From positions 248,001 through 312,000 of the forward strand of contig JANBVO010000030.1 in assembly GCA_030052745.1 (NCBI GenBank): 64,000 nt of DNA, read 5' to 3'. Positions 46,393 through 57,183 of this stretch are shown here, in pieces. Source of the stretch: Pleurostoma richardsiae (taxonomy: Eukaryota; Ascomycota; Sordariomycetes; Calosphaeriales; Pleurostomataceae). The translations under genes and the position numbers were made by a program. The notes under the pieces were generated by a model. It had not been told where the DNA came from. It worked only from the letters and a program-made list of their open reading frames with translations, and searched no databases. How positions within the stretch are numbered: position 1 is the first letter of the stretch; every line of letters begins with the position of its first letter.

Positions 46393-47113
46393 TGTTTCTG
46401 TTTCATGTGTTAAGATTATATTGAGGGGCGATTGGCCTGTATTCATAGGGAAAGCGGGCAAGAGGTCGTTCGGGGCAGTGGCTAGGATGCATAGATATAT
46501 ACCGTGAAACTCGTCAGTCTCGAATCAGGCAGAGAGTCGTAGAACCTCAGAAACACAGAAACTTCTTCGAATTACTATTCATAAGGACCCTCCGATAGAC
46601 ACAGTCAATTAAGCCTGACGCGACGACTTTTCTTTTGTCCTGTTGACGAGACCTGAAGACAAAGGACAGCACCTTCGTGATGTTCCCGCCATGCGTCTGT
46701 GCGATAACAAAGGGGCAGTTCCGGCTACAGTAGAAAGAGACACCGGATGCGGTCATATTAACATGTAAGAACAAGTGATTGTAAAGCGAGGATGGTTTAA
46801 GACCGGAATCTTCCACGGTGGGTGTCCTACGCTCTCCTTGGCCGGAGAAAGTCCGCGCGGAAGGCGTAATCGCGGCGAGACACCAGCTCTCAGCCCGGAG
46901 TTCCCATGGGAGGCCACACTATTATAACTTATTTCCCCTTCACAATAGCTCTTCTTTCAGACATTAGACTATCTTACGTCCATAACTGGTCTGGCTTCTC
47001 CGGGCGTAGTATACATCGGCAATACAGGTCCACTGTCGCTTCGCAACTCACATAGTCTACGCGAGCAACAATTCAAACCTGCCTAGAGTGCGACCGTGAA
47101 TTTGTTTCCCTGC
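46393..47113. other. Intergenic between two reverse-strand genes
   Basis: The left side holds the promoter of the 308-residue protein, and the right side the 3' end of the alpha-glucoside-type transporter. No gene is supported. Confidence 0.5.
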
Positions 47114-49098
47114 CTAACAACTGCTCTCAATGTGCTCAATCCCACCCTTGAGATCGTTCTCGACAGGGCCTTGCCCATGAGAGGTCTCATCGAAGACGTC
47201 AATCCTGGCCTTGCGCCACTTGCGGGGATGTAGCCCAGACTCCTCAAAGAGGTAGTCAATCTCACGGAAGGTACGATCCTTAGTCTCCGGTAGACGGAAG
47301 ATGCACCAGATCCAGATGAGGGCATTGGTACCCGCCTGTTTGGGTCAGAATCATGAGAGGCATCGCAGACAAAGGCGGACTCACAAACATAAAAGCCGTC
47401 TTGGCACCCAGGTTCCACGAGCCGCCTGTGAGCATCTTGGGAATGAGTACGTTGGCGACGAGCCCCGACAGGTTGAAGGCGACACGCGAGAGCGAGATCA
47501 TCTTGGCGCGGAGCTTGCTCGAAGGAACCTCGCCCTGCTCTTATCAGTAAGGCCTATAGTGGAAGGAGAAAATGTAGATGTGCTCACGATGATAGTGTAC
47601 GATGAAGGCGCAACGGTCGCGATGTATACGACGCTCGACACGAGAAGGAGGGAGCCAATCGCGTTCGAGACGGCAGTGCTCTGCTTGACACACCCCAGAA
47701 TGCCGATCGCAAACAGGAACACGTCGCTGATGATGAGGCCGGTGGTGAAGATGGTCGCGCGGCCGAACTTGGTCATGAGCCAGATGCAGAAGAGCCCGAA
47801 GGTGAGATATTGGGAGTTGAGGATGAGGTTCAAATCAAAGGCTCCCTGCTCCGACAGACCGGCTTGCTCTAGAAACTGAATGGTCTGCACGTTGATACCA
47901 TTGCCGCCCCAGGTTTGGGCCATCTGGACGATGCAGACCTGGAAGTATAAGTATTGGCTTCTGTACTTGGGGTCTTGTTACTTCTCACAATCTCCGTACG
48001 CCAAAGGTTCTTGCCGCGAAAGCACTCGCCGTAGGTGCTAGACTTGTTGATTTCCATCTCCATCTTGTTGGTGTAGTCGATGAGGGCGAGCGTCTGTTCG
48101 ATTTCCTCCTCAGTGGTGTTGCTGTTCCGAACACGACGCAGGGTAGCGCGAGCGTCCTCGAGGCGGCTCTTACGAACGAGAAAGTAGGGGGACTCTGGTG
48201 CGAACAGGAAGCAGATCAGGAGCGGAACAGGCCAGACAAACTGAACGAGGAAGGGCAAGCGCCATGCTGGAGGATGAACCATGTCAGTGACGGTGTTCTA
48301 ATGACGCTGGCAAGTTCACACTCACCCCACTGGCCCGGGAGATTGAGGCATGCGCGGATGATCAAGGAGCCGATGAAGAAGCCAAAACCCCAGCAGATCC
48401 CGATCCATGCAGTGACAAACGGACGAAGGCAGGTCGGCACCATCTCGGAGGAGTAGGCAATGCAGCCAGTCTGGAAAGCACCCCAGGGGATGCCTGTCAC
48501 TGTCAGCAGAGGCGCTGGTGCAGTCTGTACTTCGAAGCTTACTCACCGCACAAGACCATAGCGGCAACCATCATACCGAGGTTCTTGGCGAAGGCGAAGA
48601 GGAAGAGGGAGCCGGTGAGCATGACCATCATGCCGCTGAGGATCGGCTTCCATCCAAATCGGTCGGCAAGGACGCCAACAATCGCAAGACCGATAAGCTC
48701 CCCGACAGCCATCGCCTGTTGGATCCCGGTCTGCCACTTGGCTGATATTTCGAGGACACCTTTGTCGACCGTGCCAAACTGCTCCTTAAACTGGTCCTGG
48801 CCGTAGAAGGAGGTCGTCTATACCTGATCAGAAACTGCGTTTCACTCATTTGCCCCGTGCTAGGCGGGTGTATGTGCCATTCAAGACTCACCGAAGTCGC
48901 GTCACACGCCTGCATGGTCAGGGTGAACGAGAAGACACAGGCCCAGAAGACGGCCTTCCGATACTTGGAGATGGCCTGGAGCCAGGTGAGAGCGTGGTCA
49001 GCAGCGTTGGCGGCATGGGCGCGCTCGAGAAGTGAGGTCTCGCGCTGGCCGGGGGCTGCATCATCTTCTTGGACGTGGGGCTCCAGCTGTTTGGACAT
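47114..49098 (-). CDS. MFS transporter, alpha-glucoside:H+ symporter (maltose permease) type, seven exons, 548 aa
   Basis: Exons on the reverse strand are 49098-48892, 48817-48547, 48493-48326, 48266-47989, 47938-47588, 47534-47385 and 47335-47114, with introns of 49-74 nt. All phases close. Family features are the N-terminal YRKAVFWACVFSFTLTM, TTSFYGQDQFKEQFG, LADRFGWKPIL at the A-motif, GIPWGAFQTGCIAYSSEMVP, WRLPFLVQFVWPVPLL, FAPESPYFLVRK, GEVPSSKLRAKMISLSR and the C-terminal RLPETKDRTFREIDYLF. This arrangement is that of fungal Mal/general alpha-glucoside symporters, although such transporters also carry other oligosaccharides or glycosides. It is divergent from the lactonase at 49796 with about 700 bp between starts, which suggests shared regulation. 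Confidence 0.92.
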
Positions 49099-49795
49099 GT
49101 TGACGATCCTTGCTCGAGGAAAGCGGTAGTGTTGCGAGAGAGATGTGGGTGCACTCGTCCTCTTCCAGTGAGCGGCATGTCAGTCAACCATCGCTGGGGG
49201 GATACAGGGTAAAAGTAGACGATGTTCCTCATGCCCGAAGCCTTTCAGAGTAGGTATACCCCTTGGCGCTCACGGTCACGACAACTTCCACACCTGGAAG
49301 CCATCCAAGTCATACAAAGCGCCCCGAGGCGAAGCTCGCCAAAGTCCCTAGACAACAACGGATGGCTCCGCCCCCGCAGTCTAGACCCCTTCTCTCTTCT
49401 CCTCTTCCCGCGATTGCGGGGTTAGCGCCAATGTGCACGAGAGGAGGCATCGAACCTGTGAGCCGAGATGCCGCTTGGAGACGTCAATACGGTAGCCGAC
49501 ACTCTCCGGTGTGCTGTGGCCCTTATCGCCCTGCAGCGTGACTTCTCCTGGATACCTCTTTCTGCTGAGATGTAGTTGCTCGCCTAATTCTCGATTGGTT
49601 CTGATTTGCTCATGTGTGCCCCTGCATTCCACAACTGGGATGAGCGGCGACGGCGGTGGCTGGATTCAAATGCATCTCAACGCCGCCTACCAGCCGCCCA
49701 GCAGTCAAGGACCAGCTAATTCGACGGTGACGCTGTTCTCCCGCCAACGCTGCACCGTCCTTCCCGGGAACCTCTAGTCGGTACCATCTCTCATC
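49099..49795. other. Divergent promoter between transporter and lactonase
   Basis: The only intergenic DNA between two head-to-head genes. No gene or RNA is seen. A TTCGAT-containing stretch near 49440-49520 was examined as a tRNA and rejected. Confidence 0.5.
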
Positions 49796-51001
49796 ATGAT
49801 CAAGACAACGGCAACCCCCACGGCGTACGTCTACGTCGGCAGCTTCGTAATGCCAAAACCGGCGGAGCACGAGGGGCTACATGTCTTCCGCGTTGATTCA
49901 AATACCGGGGCGCTGACTATGGTCGCGTCGCACGTCCCCGGGTTGAATGTGGGCAGCTTTGCCGTCGACGCCAAGCGTGGCGTCCTGTACGTGGCCGACG
50001 AGGTAGCGAGCACCGACGAGTTCCGCAAGCAGCACGGGGTGCCTGGCGGCGGAGGTGGCCGAGTGTACTCCTTCTCAATCAACCAAGCGACGGGCGACCT
50101 AAGAGAGCTGGGTCACTGGCCAAGCTACGGCACTCAGCCGGCCGGGCTGGCCCTCGACGCGAGTGGGAATTTTCTTGTTGTCTCTCACTTCACGAGCCGC
50201 ACTACAACCACAAAAGTCACCGGAGACGCCCGGTCGGGCTACCGGATCGAGCCGCGTTACGACGACGCAACAACTGTTCTATTCCCCCTGGACCCCGCCG
50301 GTTGCCTCGGCGAGCCGTGCGACGTGCACGTCCATGCAGCTCCCGGCGCGGCGCCGCCCCCGTGCCTGCACTCGGTGTCCCTATCACGCGACGGCTCGTT
50401 CTTCATCGAGTGCGATATGGAAAAGGACCAACTGGTGACCTTCGCCGTCGACTCCGCGTCGCGGTCACTGCGCCTGCAAGGCATATACGACGCTGACCTA
50501 GGGAGCGGACCGCGGTACTCAGTCTTCCACCCTACGCTTCCCGTGTTCTACGTGAACTACGAGTATCGGCCGGTGATCGAGGCGTTTGCATATCGCGAGG
50601 GCGGATTGTTCGAGTCGGTGGGCACCGTTGGCGTCCTACCGGACGGGCTGGAGGGCGGGCCCGGAATCCTACTATCTGACCTGCGCGTCCATCCGTCTGG
50701 TAGGTATATATACACGCTCGTACGGGGCCACAATGTCGTCAGTGTCTTGGCGGTTGATGGCGAGACCGGTCGGCTGCGGCGCATCCAGACTGCTGCGCTG
50801 GAAGGGCTTTCACCAAAGGGATGTGCCCCCAGTCCTGACGGTCGGTTCCTGTACGTCGCGGTGTCGGTTACCAATGAGGTGCAAGTCTGGAGCATCGGAG
50901 ACGACGGACTTATCGCGCCGACCGGGCAGACGGTATCCGTCCCGCGCCCCAGTGCGATCACGATAATCAACATGACAACAATGGGAGTAGACTTGACATA
51001 G
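49796..51001 (+). CDS. Lactonase, seven-bladed beta-propeller (6-phosphogluconolactonase-like, PF10282), 401 aa
   Basis: A beta-propeller of the cycloisomerase-2/lactonase group. Single exon. The repeating blade pattern is visible: AYVYVGSFVMP, FRVDSNTGALTMV, DAKRGVLYVADE, YSFSINQATGDLRELGH, CLHSVSLSRDGSFFIECDM, FHPTLPVFYVNYE, VHPSGRYIYTLVRGHNVV and PSPDGRFLYVAVSVTNEV. Bacterial members hydrolyse 6-phosphogluconolactone, and fungal relatives open muconolactone-type or other lactones, so substrate is uncertain. No signal peptide, hence cytosolic. Length (about 350-400 aa) is typical. It sits divergent to the sugar/glycoside transporter and upstream of two esterases, a context fitting hydrolysis of an imported lactone or ester. 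Confidence 0.88.
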   Translation: MIKTTATPTAYVYVGSFVMPKPAEHEGLHVFRVDSNTGALTMVASHVPGLNVGSFAVDAKRGVLYVADEVASTDEFRKQHGVPGGGGGRVYSFSINQATGDLRELGHWPSYGTQPAGLALDASGNFLVVSHFTSRTTTTKVTGDARSGYRIEPRYDDATTVLFPLDPAGCLGEPCDVHVHAAPGAAPPPCLHSVSLSRDGSFFIECDMEKDQLVTFAVDSASRSLRLQGIYDADLGSGPRYSVFHPTLPVFYVNYEYRPVIEAFAYREGGLFESVGTVGVLPDGLEGGPGILLSDLRVHPSGRYIYTLVRGHNVVSVLAVDGETGRLRRIQTAALEGLSPKGCAPSPDGRFLYVAVSVTNEVQVWSIGDDGLIAPTGQTVSVPRPSAITIINMTTMGVDLT

Positions 51002-51748
51002 ACTTCTGCAAAGCGCTGCTCGAGGATTTAGTATGGCTATAGATATTTCATTGTTCAGTAATGATAGAATTATATCTCCAAGGTATAGCGGTGTTAGCTG
51101 AGGTGTAACGTGTGCAGCGAGCTGTTGATGATATAATTAGGTAGTTATGCAGTTTGGTCAGAGACGCGACGATCAATTACACACATAAGAATCTTTAACA
51201 AAGTAGACTGTAAAGACTCTATCAACTTGTGTCTAAAGCGTGGTCTATAGTCTTGGTAGTCCGGCCAATGAATAAACTAGTCGTTCATACGGCCAGGCGA
51301 TGAGGACCATGAATCAAAGCATCTTTCCGATAAGACTGAGAACCAGTCGGCTACATTCCTTGATGCGACAAAGCTCCGTTTAGGGTATATCACTCTGGCC
51401 GTTACTACAGTTCAGGCATAACGTTGCTTCGGTCCCCAAGCTTCTTAGAGCGAACGCCTGCCGAGGCGACGATCGCCTAAGTAGGCGGGCGTCCTCGTAC
51501 CCGGGGCTAAATCCCTAGCGAAGCACACCGCACTTGGGCACGCCTTCGAGGGGATGAAGCCAGCCGCAGCTCAAGCTAGTCCTGACACTCTTCATTGCAT
51601 GTATGCTTCCGGGGCTAACTCCAACTTAGTAGCAACGAAGTCCCCGATGCGCTCTCTATAAGTGATCCACCTCGGCCCTTCATGATACCATCCTATCAAT
51701 GCAGTTATACATAGAAAATACCACAGTGACAACGCCCAAACACCCAGC
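51002..51748. other. Intergenic, lactonase 3' end to esterase promoter
   Basis: AT-richer around 51020-51300, as expected for a 3' flank. No gene is supported. A few AGGCGA-type words form weak inverted repeats near 51460-51490. Confidence 0.5.
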
Positions 51749-52916
51749 ATGGCATCTAACGAGAACGCTGATGACGTATATCCGCCAATTCCGGTGTACG
51801 GCGGTGAGGGCACATCTAGCTGCTAACCCACGATGATATACGACGTCGACGGTGCTGATCTTTTTTGTTACTTACAGGACGGTGGACCCCGCCAAAAAGC
51901 CTACTCGACTGCTACAACCACATGTGGATTGACACGGACGTCTGGGAGCTGCCTGAAAACATCACCTACGAGCTATACAGCCAGCCCACGCGCGGCCCTG
52001 GCCAACAGGGCTCGTACCTTGTTGTCCTGCCGCCGGGTTATGACGATCTCGACATCAATGGCGATCGATACCCGGTCCTATACTGGTTGCACGGCGGTTT
52101 CTCGTGCTCGCGCCACGCGGTATGGTCGCTTCAGTTCTACGCACGCAAAATGGAGCTTGGCAAGATGCCCAAAGTGATCATTGTTGCGCCACAGGTTCGT
52201 GTGTGTTATGCTGCGCATAGTGGTGTGCATGCAGACTTGGATACGCCAGTCCAAGGGCCATTGTCATTGCCGCGGTGCTGACGCCGTCTACAGGCGTTGC
52301 CCAAGGGCCGATGGATCAACAGCTACGATGGGAGCCGTCGCCTCGGCGATATTATGCGGAACGACCTCGTGGCCGCCATCGACGAGCGTTACAGGACCAT
52401 CAGGCACCCGTCTGCACGCTGGCTTGAGGGCCACTCTGCCGGAGGGTAAGTGATCCACCACCTCCCTTCACGTGCTTCTTCCACTACTGACATCGCACCA
52501 GCTATGGTGCCTTCAACCTGGGGTTCAAGTATCCTGACGTCTTCGGAGGTGCTCTGTCCTCGCTGGCCGGCTCATTCCGAACCGAGCTTGCCAAGGAAGG
52601 CGTCGAGGTCACATACGACACGTATAACGGCTCGCAGGCCTTCTTCACGGCCAATCACGCCTTAACCCTCCTGAAGGACATTCTCCAGCAGGTCAAGCAC
52701 GACAAGCCCGAGCTTCGCCTACTCATCGGAGGCGAGGACGTCCGGCTCAGGGAGGCGCACGAACACATGTGGGCCAGCTTCGATGCCCTCGGCGTGCCTT
52801 ACACCAAGGCCATTGTTCCGGGCGCGCCGCATACTGCTGAGCATGTTCTTGGAGGGCTCAACAACGACGGACTGAAGTTCTGGTGGGATGCAAGGGCAAA
52901 GGTTGTCGAGGCCTGA
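51749..52916 (+). CDS. Esterase of the PF00756 (esterase D / enterochelin esterase) type, four exons, 312 aa
   Basis: An alpha/beta hydrolase. Exons are 51749-51803, 51878-52194, 52294-52445 and 52502-52916, and all junctions keep phase. The first exon is tiny (MASNENADDVYPPIPVYG) and joins GRWTPPKSLLDCYN. Features are SYLVVLPPGYDD, YPVLYWLHGGF for the oxyanion region, and the nucleophile elbow LEGHSAGGYGAFNL with Ser172. An acid in GGEDVRLREAH and the C-terminal His in PGAPHTAEHVLGG follow. Family members hydrolyse short carboxylic esters, feruloyl esters or ferric-siderophore esters. There is no signal peptide, so an intracellular role is likely. It lies between the lactonase and the efflux pump, part of a run of hydrolases. 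Confidence 0.88.
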
Positions 52917-53474
52917 TCCTGCGGCATTGCGCAATGTTGTGGTTTAACATACCTTGAGTCACTATAGAATACATTCATAATTGCTGGTGCATCAACAGCC
53001 AGATCCATCGCCTCTGTAGCTGTAAAGGCCTGCTCGATGATCACCGATGGCTTGTTCCTGCGACACCATGTTTTTTTCTCGGCATGACCTCGACATGACA
53101 TACTGCAACATAATATTTTCCTTGTACCTTGCACCTGGCTATGATCAATCCTCTGGGAAAACCCAAATCATAAAACCCGGTATCACGCTGCACTTGGCGG
53201 GACTTGATCCCCGATGATGGGCCGGTCCTTTAACCACTATCACTGCATTATGAGAGCAAGCTGTCCATAGTTTCAATCCGTACGGTTTTGAGTACATACT
53301 TGTCACCGCTTTTAAAAGTTAGTCCCTTTATTTCATGTTTTCGATCTCAAATCGGAAGAAAGTCAGGTATAAGGCAAATTTACAGTCTAGATACCTCCCG
53401 ACCTCTAATGCCTCTCTATCTACTTCTACTCTGGGAATGCACACATTATCTTTTCCAGCATCTATCTATACCTT
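52917..53474. other. Convergent intergenic region with a tRNA-like stretch
   Basis: It separates the esterase from the reverse-strand efflux pump. On the reverse strand, 53250-53190 carries an A-box-like TAGTGGTTAAAGG and a B-box-like GGATCAAGTCC, but these are too close and the stems do not close. No intact gene is seen. Confidence 0.4.
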
Positions 53475-56303
53475 TTATTCAATCTGTCTAACCTCAGCTT
53501 CCGTTGGCGCTGGACCTGTCGTCGACCCACCCCTGGCACCGTCACTAGTCGCTCCCTTCCTGCCCTTCCTCTCCGTTAACCATGCCTTGGAAGCTTCTTT
53601 CTGCTTCTCATCATCCTCTCTCCTAAGTGAATAATCCTTCACGAAGAAGACACAAAGTACAAACTGGACACCGGCGAGGGTGGTCATCATGTAATAAGTG
53701 ACCTGAACGCCTTTTGCTATACAGTTCAAGGACCGGTCAGCGACGCTTCTTGTTCTCTAGGGTGGAATAGCAACGCAAAGAGTCTGAGAATAACCTAGGA
53801 GTGTAGAAAACAGATAGCGGTTGGAGAGACGAGAAGATGTGAGCGCTACAGACTTAGGAGCCGAACCTACCATATGCATTCAAAGCCTCCGTCTCTTGTT
53901 CCGCGGACAGAGACATGGAGGGAATCTTTGTTGGATCGGAGATGATTTCCGATATAAGCGACGGCGGGAAGGCAATACTCTGGAGTCTCGAACTAATACT
54001 CTAGAATCAGCATTTGATGTTTCCTGGCGAATTAGACTAGATACGCGAATAGGGCTAGGGATTTTCCCATGGCACTTACCGAACGGTGTTGTTGACAATT
54101 GCCGAACTAGCCGCAACTGCCAGAGTCGAACCCATCATCCGCAGATAGTTCCGGGCCCCGGTGACGACCGCCATCTCGTGTCTCTTCACAGCCGCCTGTA
54201 TGGCTACCAAAGTAGTCTGGAGCGTTTGGCCGCTACCGAGACCGGTCAACAGCTGGAAGACAACAAGTTTTGTCGTCGATGTCGAAGGCGTAACGGTCGT
54301 GAACAAGCCAGAAGCTATCGTCCAGAGCCCATACCCAATAATCAGGTTGATCCGGTAACACGACCATTTTGAGACGAGAAAACCAGACGTGAAGGACGTG
54401 ACGATCTGAGAGAGGATAAGGGGGAGGATGAGGATGCCAGACCGGAGGGCAGAGTCGCCTCGGGCGACTTGGTAGAACTGGGGAAGCTGGTAGAGGTCAG
54501 ATATGAGCGATCTCCGAAAGTCGAGGGTTTAGATAGGGGAACGTTTGAGATGTGAAGAAGAGCTGGACGGCAAGCAGCGCAGTGCGGTACTAACGTAAAA
54601 AAGGTTGACAAAGGTCATGAAACCGGTAAGGAATGATGTCACGATGCAAACCGAGACGTGTGAGTTTCTGAACATGTGCACTAAGCGGATGTTAGTCCCG
54701 GAATGAGCAGGCACACTGGCTGCAGATCTTCAAACTGACGAGGTATTCTGTGTGAAGAGTCAGTGTCATGATCGATCTGTCACCCTTCTACAATAACTTA
54801 CAAGGGCAGCCTGGCCAATCTGAACTCCACAAACAAGAAGACAAAGATAAGCCCTACGCCGATGAGAAGAGGTGCTAAGACAGAAGCTGATGTCCAGGAG
54901 TACCGCGTGCCGGCCCTGTAGCACAGCCAGTCAGTGTTATCTTAAGGATAAGAGTATTGGGGAGAGATGTACCATGAGATTGAAAGCAGAATTGCGATGG
55001 ATGCAGCGAAGCTAATAAGACATCCCCACCCGTCTATCTTTTTGATTTTTTGCACCATATCGCCTTCAACTCTCTTGAGGGGCAAAGCAAAGCCGACGAT
55101 GACCATGGCAGTGGCAGAAAGGGGGATGCTGATGTACTATCTGATGTCAGCTACAAGAAACTGCACTAATAAAGGGTAATACGCGAGCCGTGTGGCTGGG
55201 GAGGTCCTGTACGGGAGAAAAGGAGGAATTGAACATACAAAACACCACCTCCAAGAAACTTTCTCCGTGAATAAACCGCCGATTAAGGGGCCGATCGCAG
55301 TGGCGATGGCAACTACGACACCGATAATCCCCTGATACTTTCCCCTGTCCTTGAGGGAGACGACGTCGGAGACGACAATGCTGACAGTCGTAACGATGCC
55401 TCCACCGCCAATACCAGCGACGGCGCCTGTGGCATTCCTCGTATATTAGCAACGAAGAATCCCTGATGGTGTGTGGCACGACCTACGTGACACTATAAGC
55501 ATGATCATGTCTCTCGATACGCCGGATAGGATGCTTCCGAGGAGGAAGAAGGAGAGCGATCCAAGGAGAATGACCTGTAAGATATCAGCCCTGGGCGCCA
55601 ACAACCGAAAGGTACGGCGAGCACATCGAAAATGACGAGAGGGGCAAATATAGCGGGGGTTATGGGACCTCAGACTCACCTTGCGGCCAAAAATGTCCGT
55701 TAGCCTGCCATACAACGGTTGGCACGCCGTACTCGTCAACATGTACGCCGTACCAACCCATGTCACGATGTCGGCTTCATGGAACACTGCGCCTAGAGTA
55801 GGGAGGGCCGTCGCCACGCTGAAGGTATCATATCAACAATAGAGTATACGCTGAAAGTATGTTGTTGAAACGTACATTGTTTGATTCAGCATAGAGCCTG
55901 GAGTAGAGAAGTCAGCATGCTGCATCCCACGACAAGACCCATTTGAGGAGGTTGAGTTCTCACAAAGCATGGCTGCTGACAACCCCAGGAAAACTACCAG
56001 CAACTGTCTCATAGGCAGCAAGTTCGTCTGGTCCTGGATCTCCTCGACCTTATCCGTCTGAGTCGCATCGGCGCACCGCATCGTGGCCTCCAAGTCCCCA
56101 TTCTCCTCCTCTGTGAGTATGTACTGGGAGGTTGAGGCAGTTGGCTTGTATGGCATTGACTTCTCTGAGTTGCCTGATGAGGGAAGGGGGGACGCTTCGA
56201 GGTTGGCGGGGTGGTGAAGTGTGACTATAACATCTTCCGGCTGTCCTTGCGGCCGAGCGGCCGTCGTAGGCTCGGTTATATAATTGTTCTTTATCCAACT
56301 CAT
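53475..56303 (-). CDS. MFS multidrug efflux transporter, DHA2 (14-helix) family, twelve exons including an 8-nt microexon, 641 aa
   Basis: A proton-driven drug/toxin exporter. Exons on the reverse strand are 56303-55964, 55897-55876, 55818-55680, 55574-55487, 55426-55239, 55136-54973, 54915-54802, 54747-54740, 54680-54595, 54486-54080, 53998-53871 and 53716-53475. Hallmarks are SMLNQTIVATALPTLGAVF at helix 1, WVGTAYMLTSTACQPLYGRL, IFGRKVILLGSL, RAVAGIGGGGIVTTVSIVVS, YQGIIGVVVAIATAIGPLIGG and SWRWCFYISIP. RNSHVSVCIVTSFLTGF, LLTGLGSGQTLQTTLVAIQA and the final VKDYSLRREDDEK follow. The second exon is 22 nt. The eighth is 8 nt, encoding part of LPLIPLHMF, and without it helix 9 shifts frame. The acceptor of exon 11 has alternatives. 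It adjoins the regulator upstream, suggesting a shared pathway of self-protection or export. Confidence 0.9.
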
Positions 56304-57183
56304 AATATGGTCAGGCGAGGATGGCTTTTGTCGCTGGTGTTAGGAGTGTGGGAGTTGTGCATGTAGCCAAGTACAGGAAGACCGGGCTGGTATTTAGTTC
56401 ATTTCGCGCATGGTAACCGTCATGCATTATGGAGCATGGACGGAACAAAAGGAACAGCTCAAGAGTACTCGGGTTCTTAGAGCGCGAGTCTTCTAAGGAA
56501 GCTCAAGGGTGTCACGACGGTCTTGCTCCGAGTGAGTTCATCGGCTCTACGAGGGCTCGGGACACGACGATCTCAGAGTGGAGAAGCTGAGGCGACTGTC
56601 GCCTGCTTGTGACCGCCGAGCCCGCACCTTCCCCTGGCTAGTAGCAAGTCAATATTGACCAGTTGCTAATAGCGTCCGTAATGGTGCAGTAGGGTGTATT
56701 CGTGAGGGCCAGGCAAGGACAGAACACCGCAATCATCGCCTAACGTCAACAATGGCGGCTCCCAGAGAAACAATGCCCGCTATCCAGGTTTTCGGCTCAA
56801 CTCATGTAGTTGCGTAGTTGTTGGTGCGTCTCCTTTCACAGCTATTATATTCTGGCCGTTGGCGTTGTATCTGGTGACGATGGGTAATCCACAGCAGTTT
56901 CATCACCCGACTCTGCGCGAGATGGATCCTACATACTTGGCCAGGCCCAAAGAGCAGCTACACTCACTAACCGCCGCTCCAATTTTCCTTTCAGAATTAT
57001 ACTACTACTTTGACTACGATTCCAGCGAGTTGAAAGGGAATGTTCCCTCCGAACGAATAAGGTTGGCCGGTCTGCTCGACCCAGGGAAAGATGACACTGC
57101 AAGTTTGGGCAGGAGAGGGTCGAAGCGGGTCGACTGCAGGCGAGTTAGCCCATTGTCATTTCTCACACGCGTAACGAGCAGGA
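56304..57183. other. Intergenic between efflux pump and regulator
   Basis: Pump promoter on the left, 3' side of the regulator on the right. The forward open stretch 56859-57230 is not supported by composition or homology and overlaps the regulator's last exon. Confidence 0.5.

Noticed and set aside
49440-49520. Possible tRNA (TTCGAT T-loop-like sequence on the reverse strand)
   Set aside because: Acceptor pairs only five bases, the D-arm lacks the GG and A-box consensus, and no anticodon stem closes.
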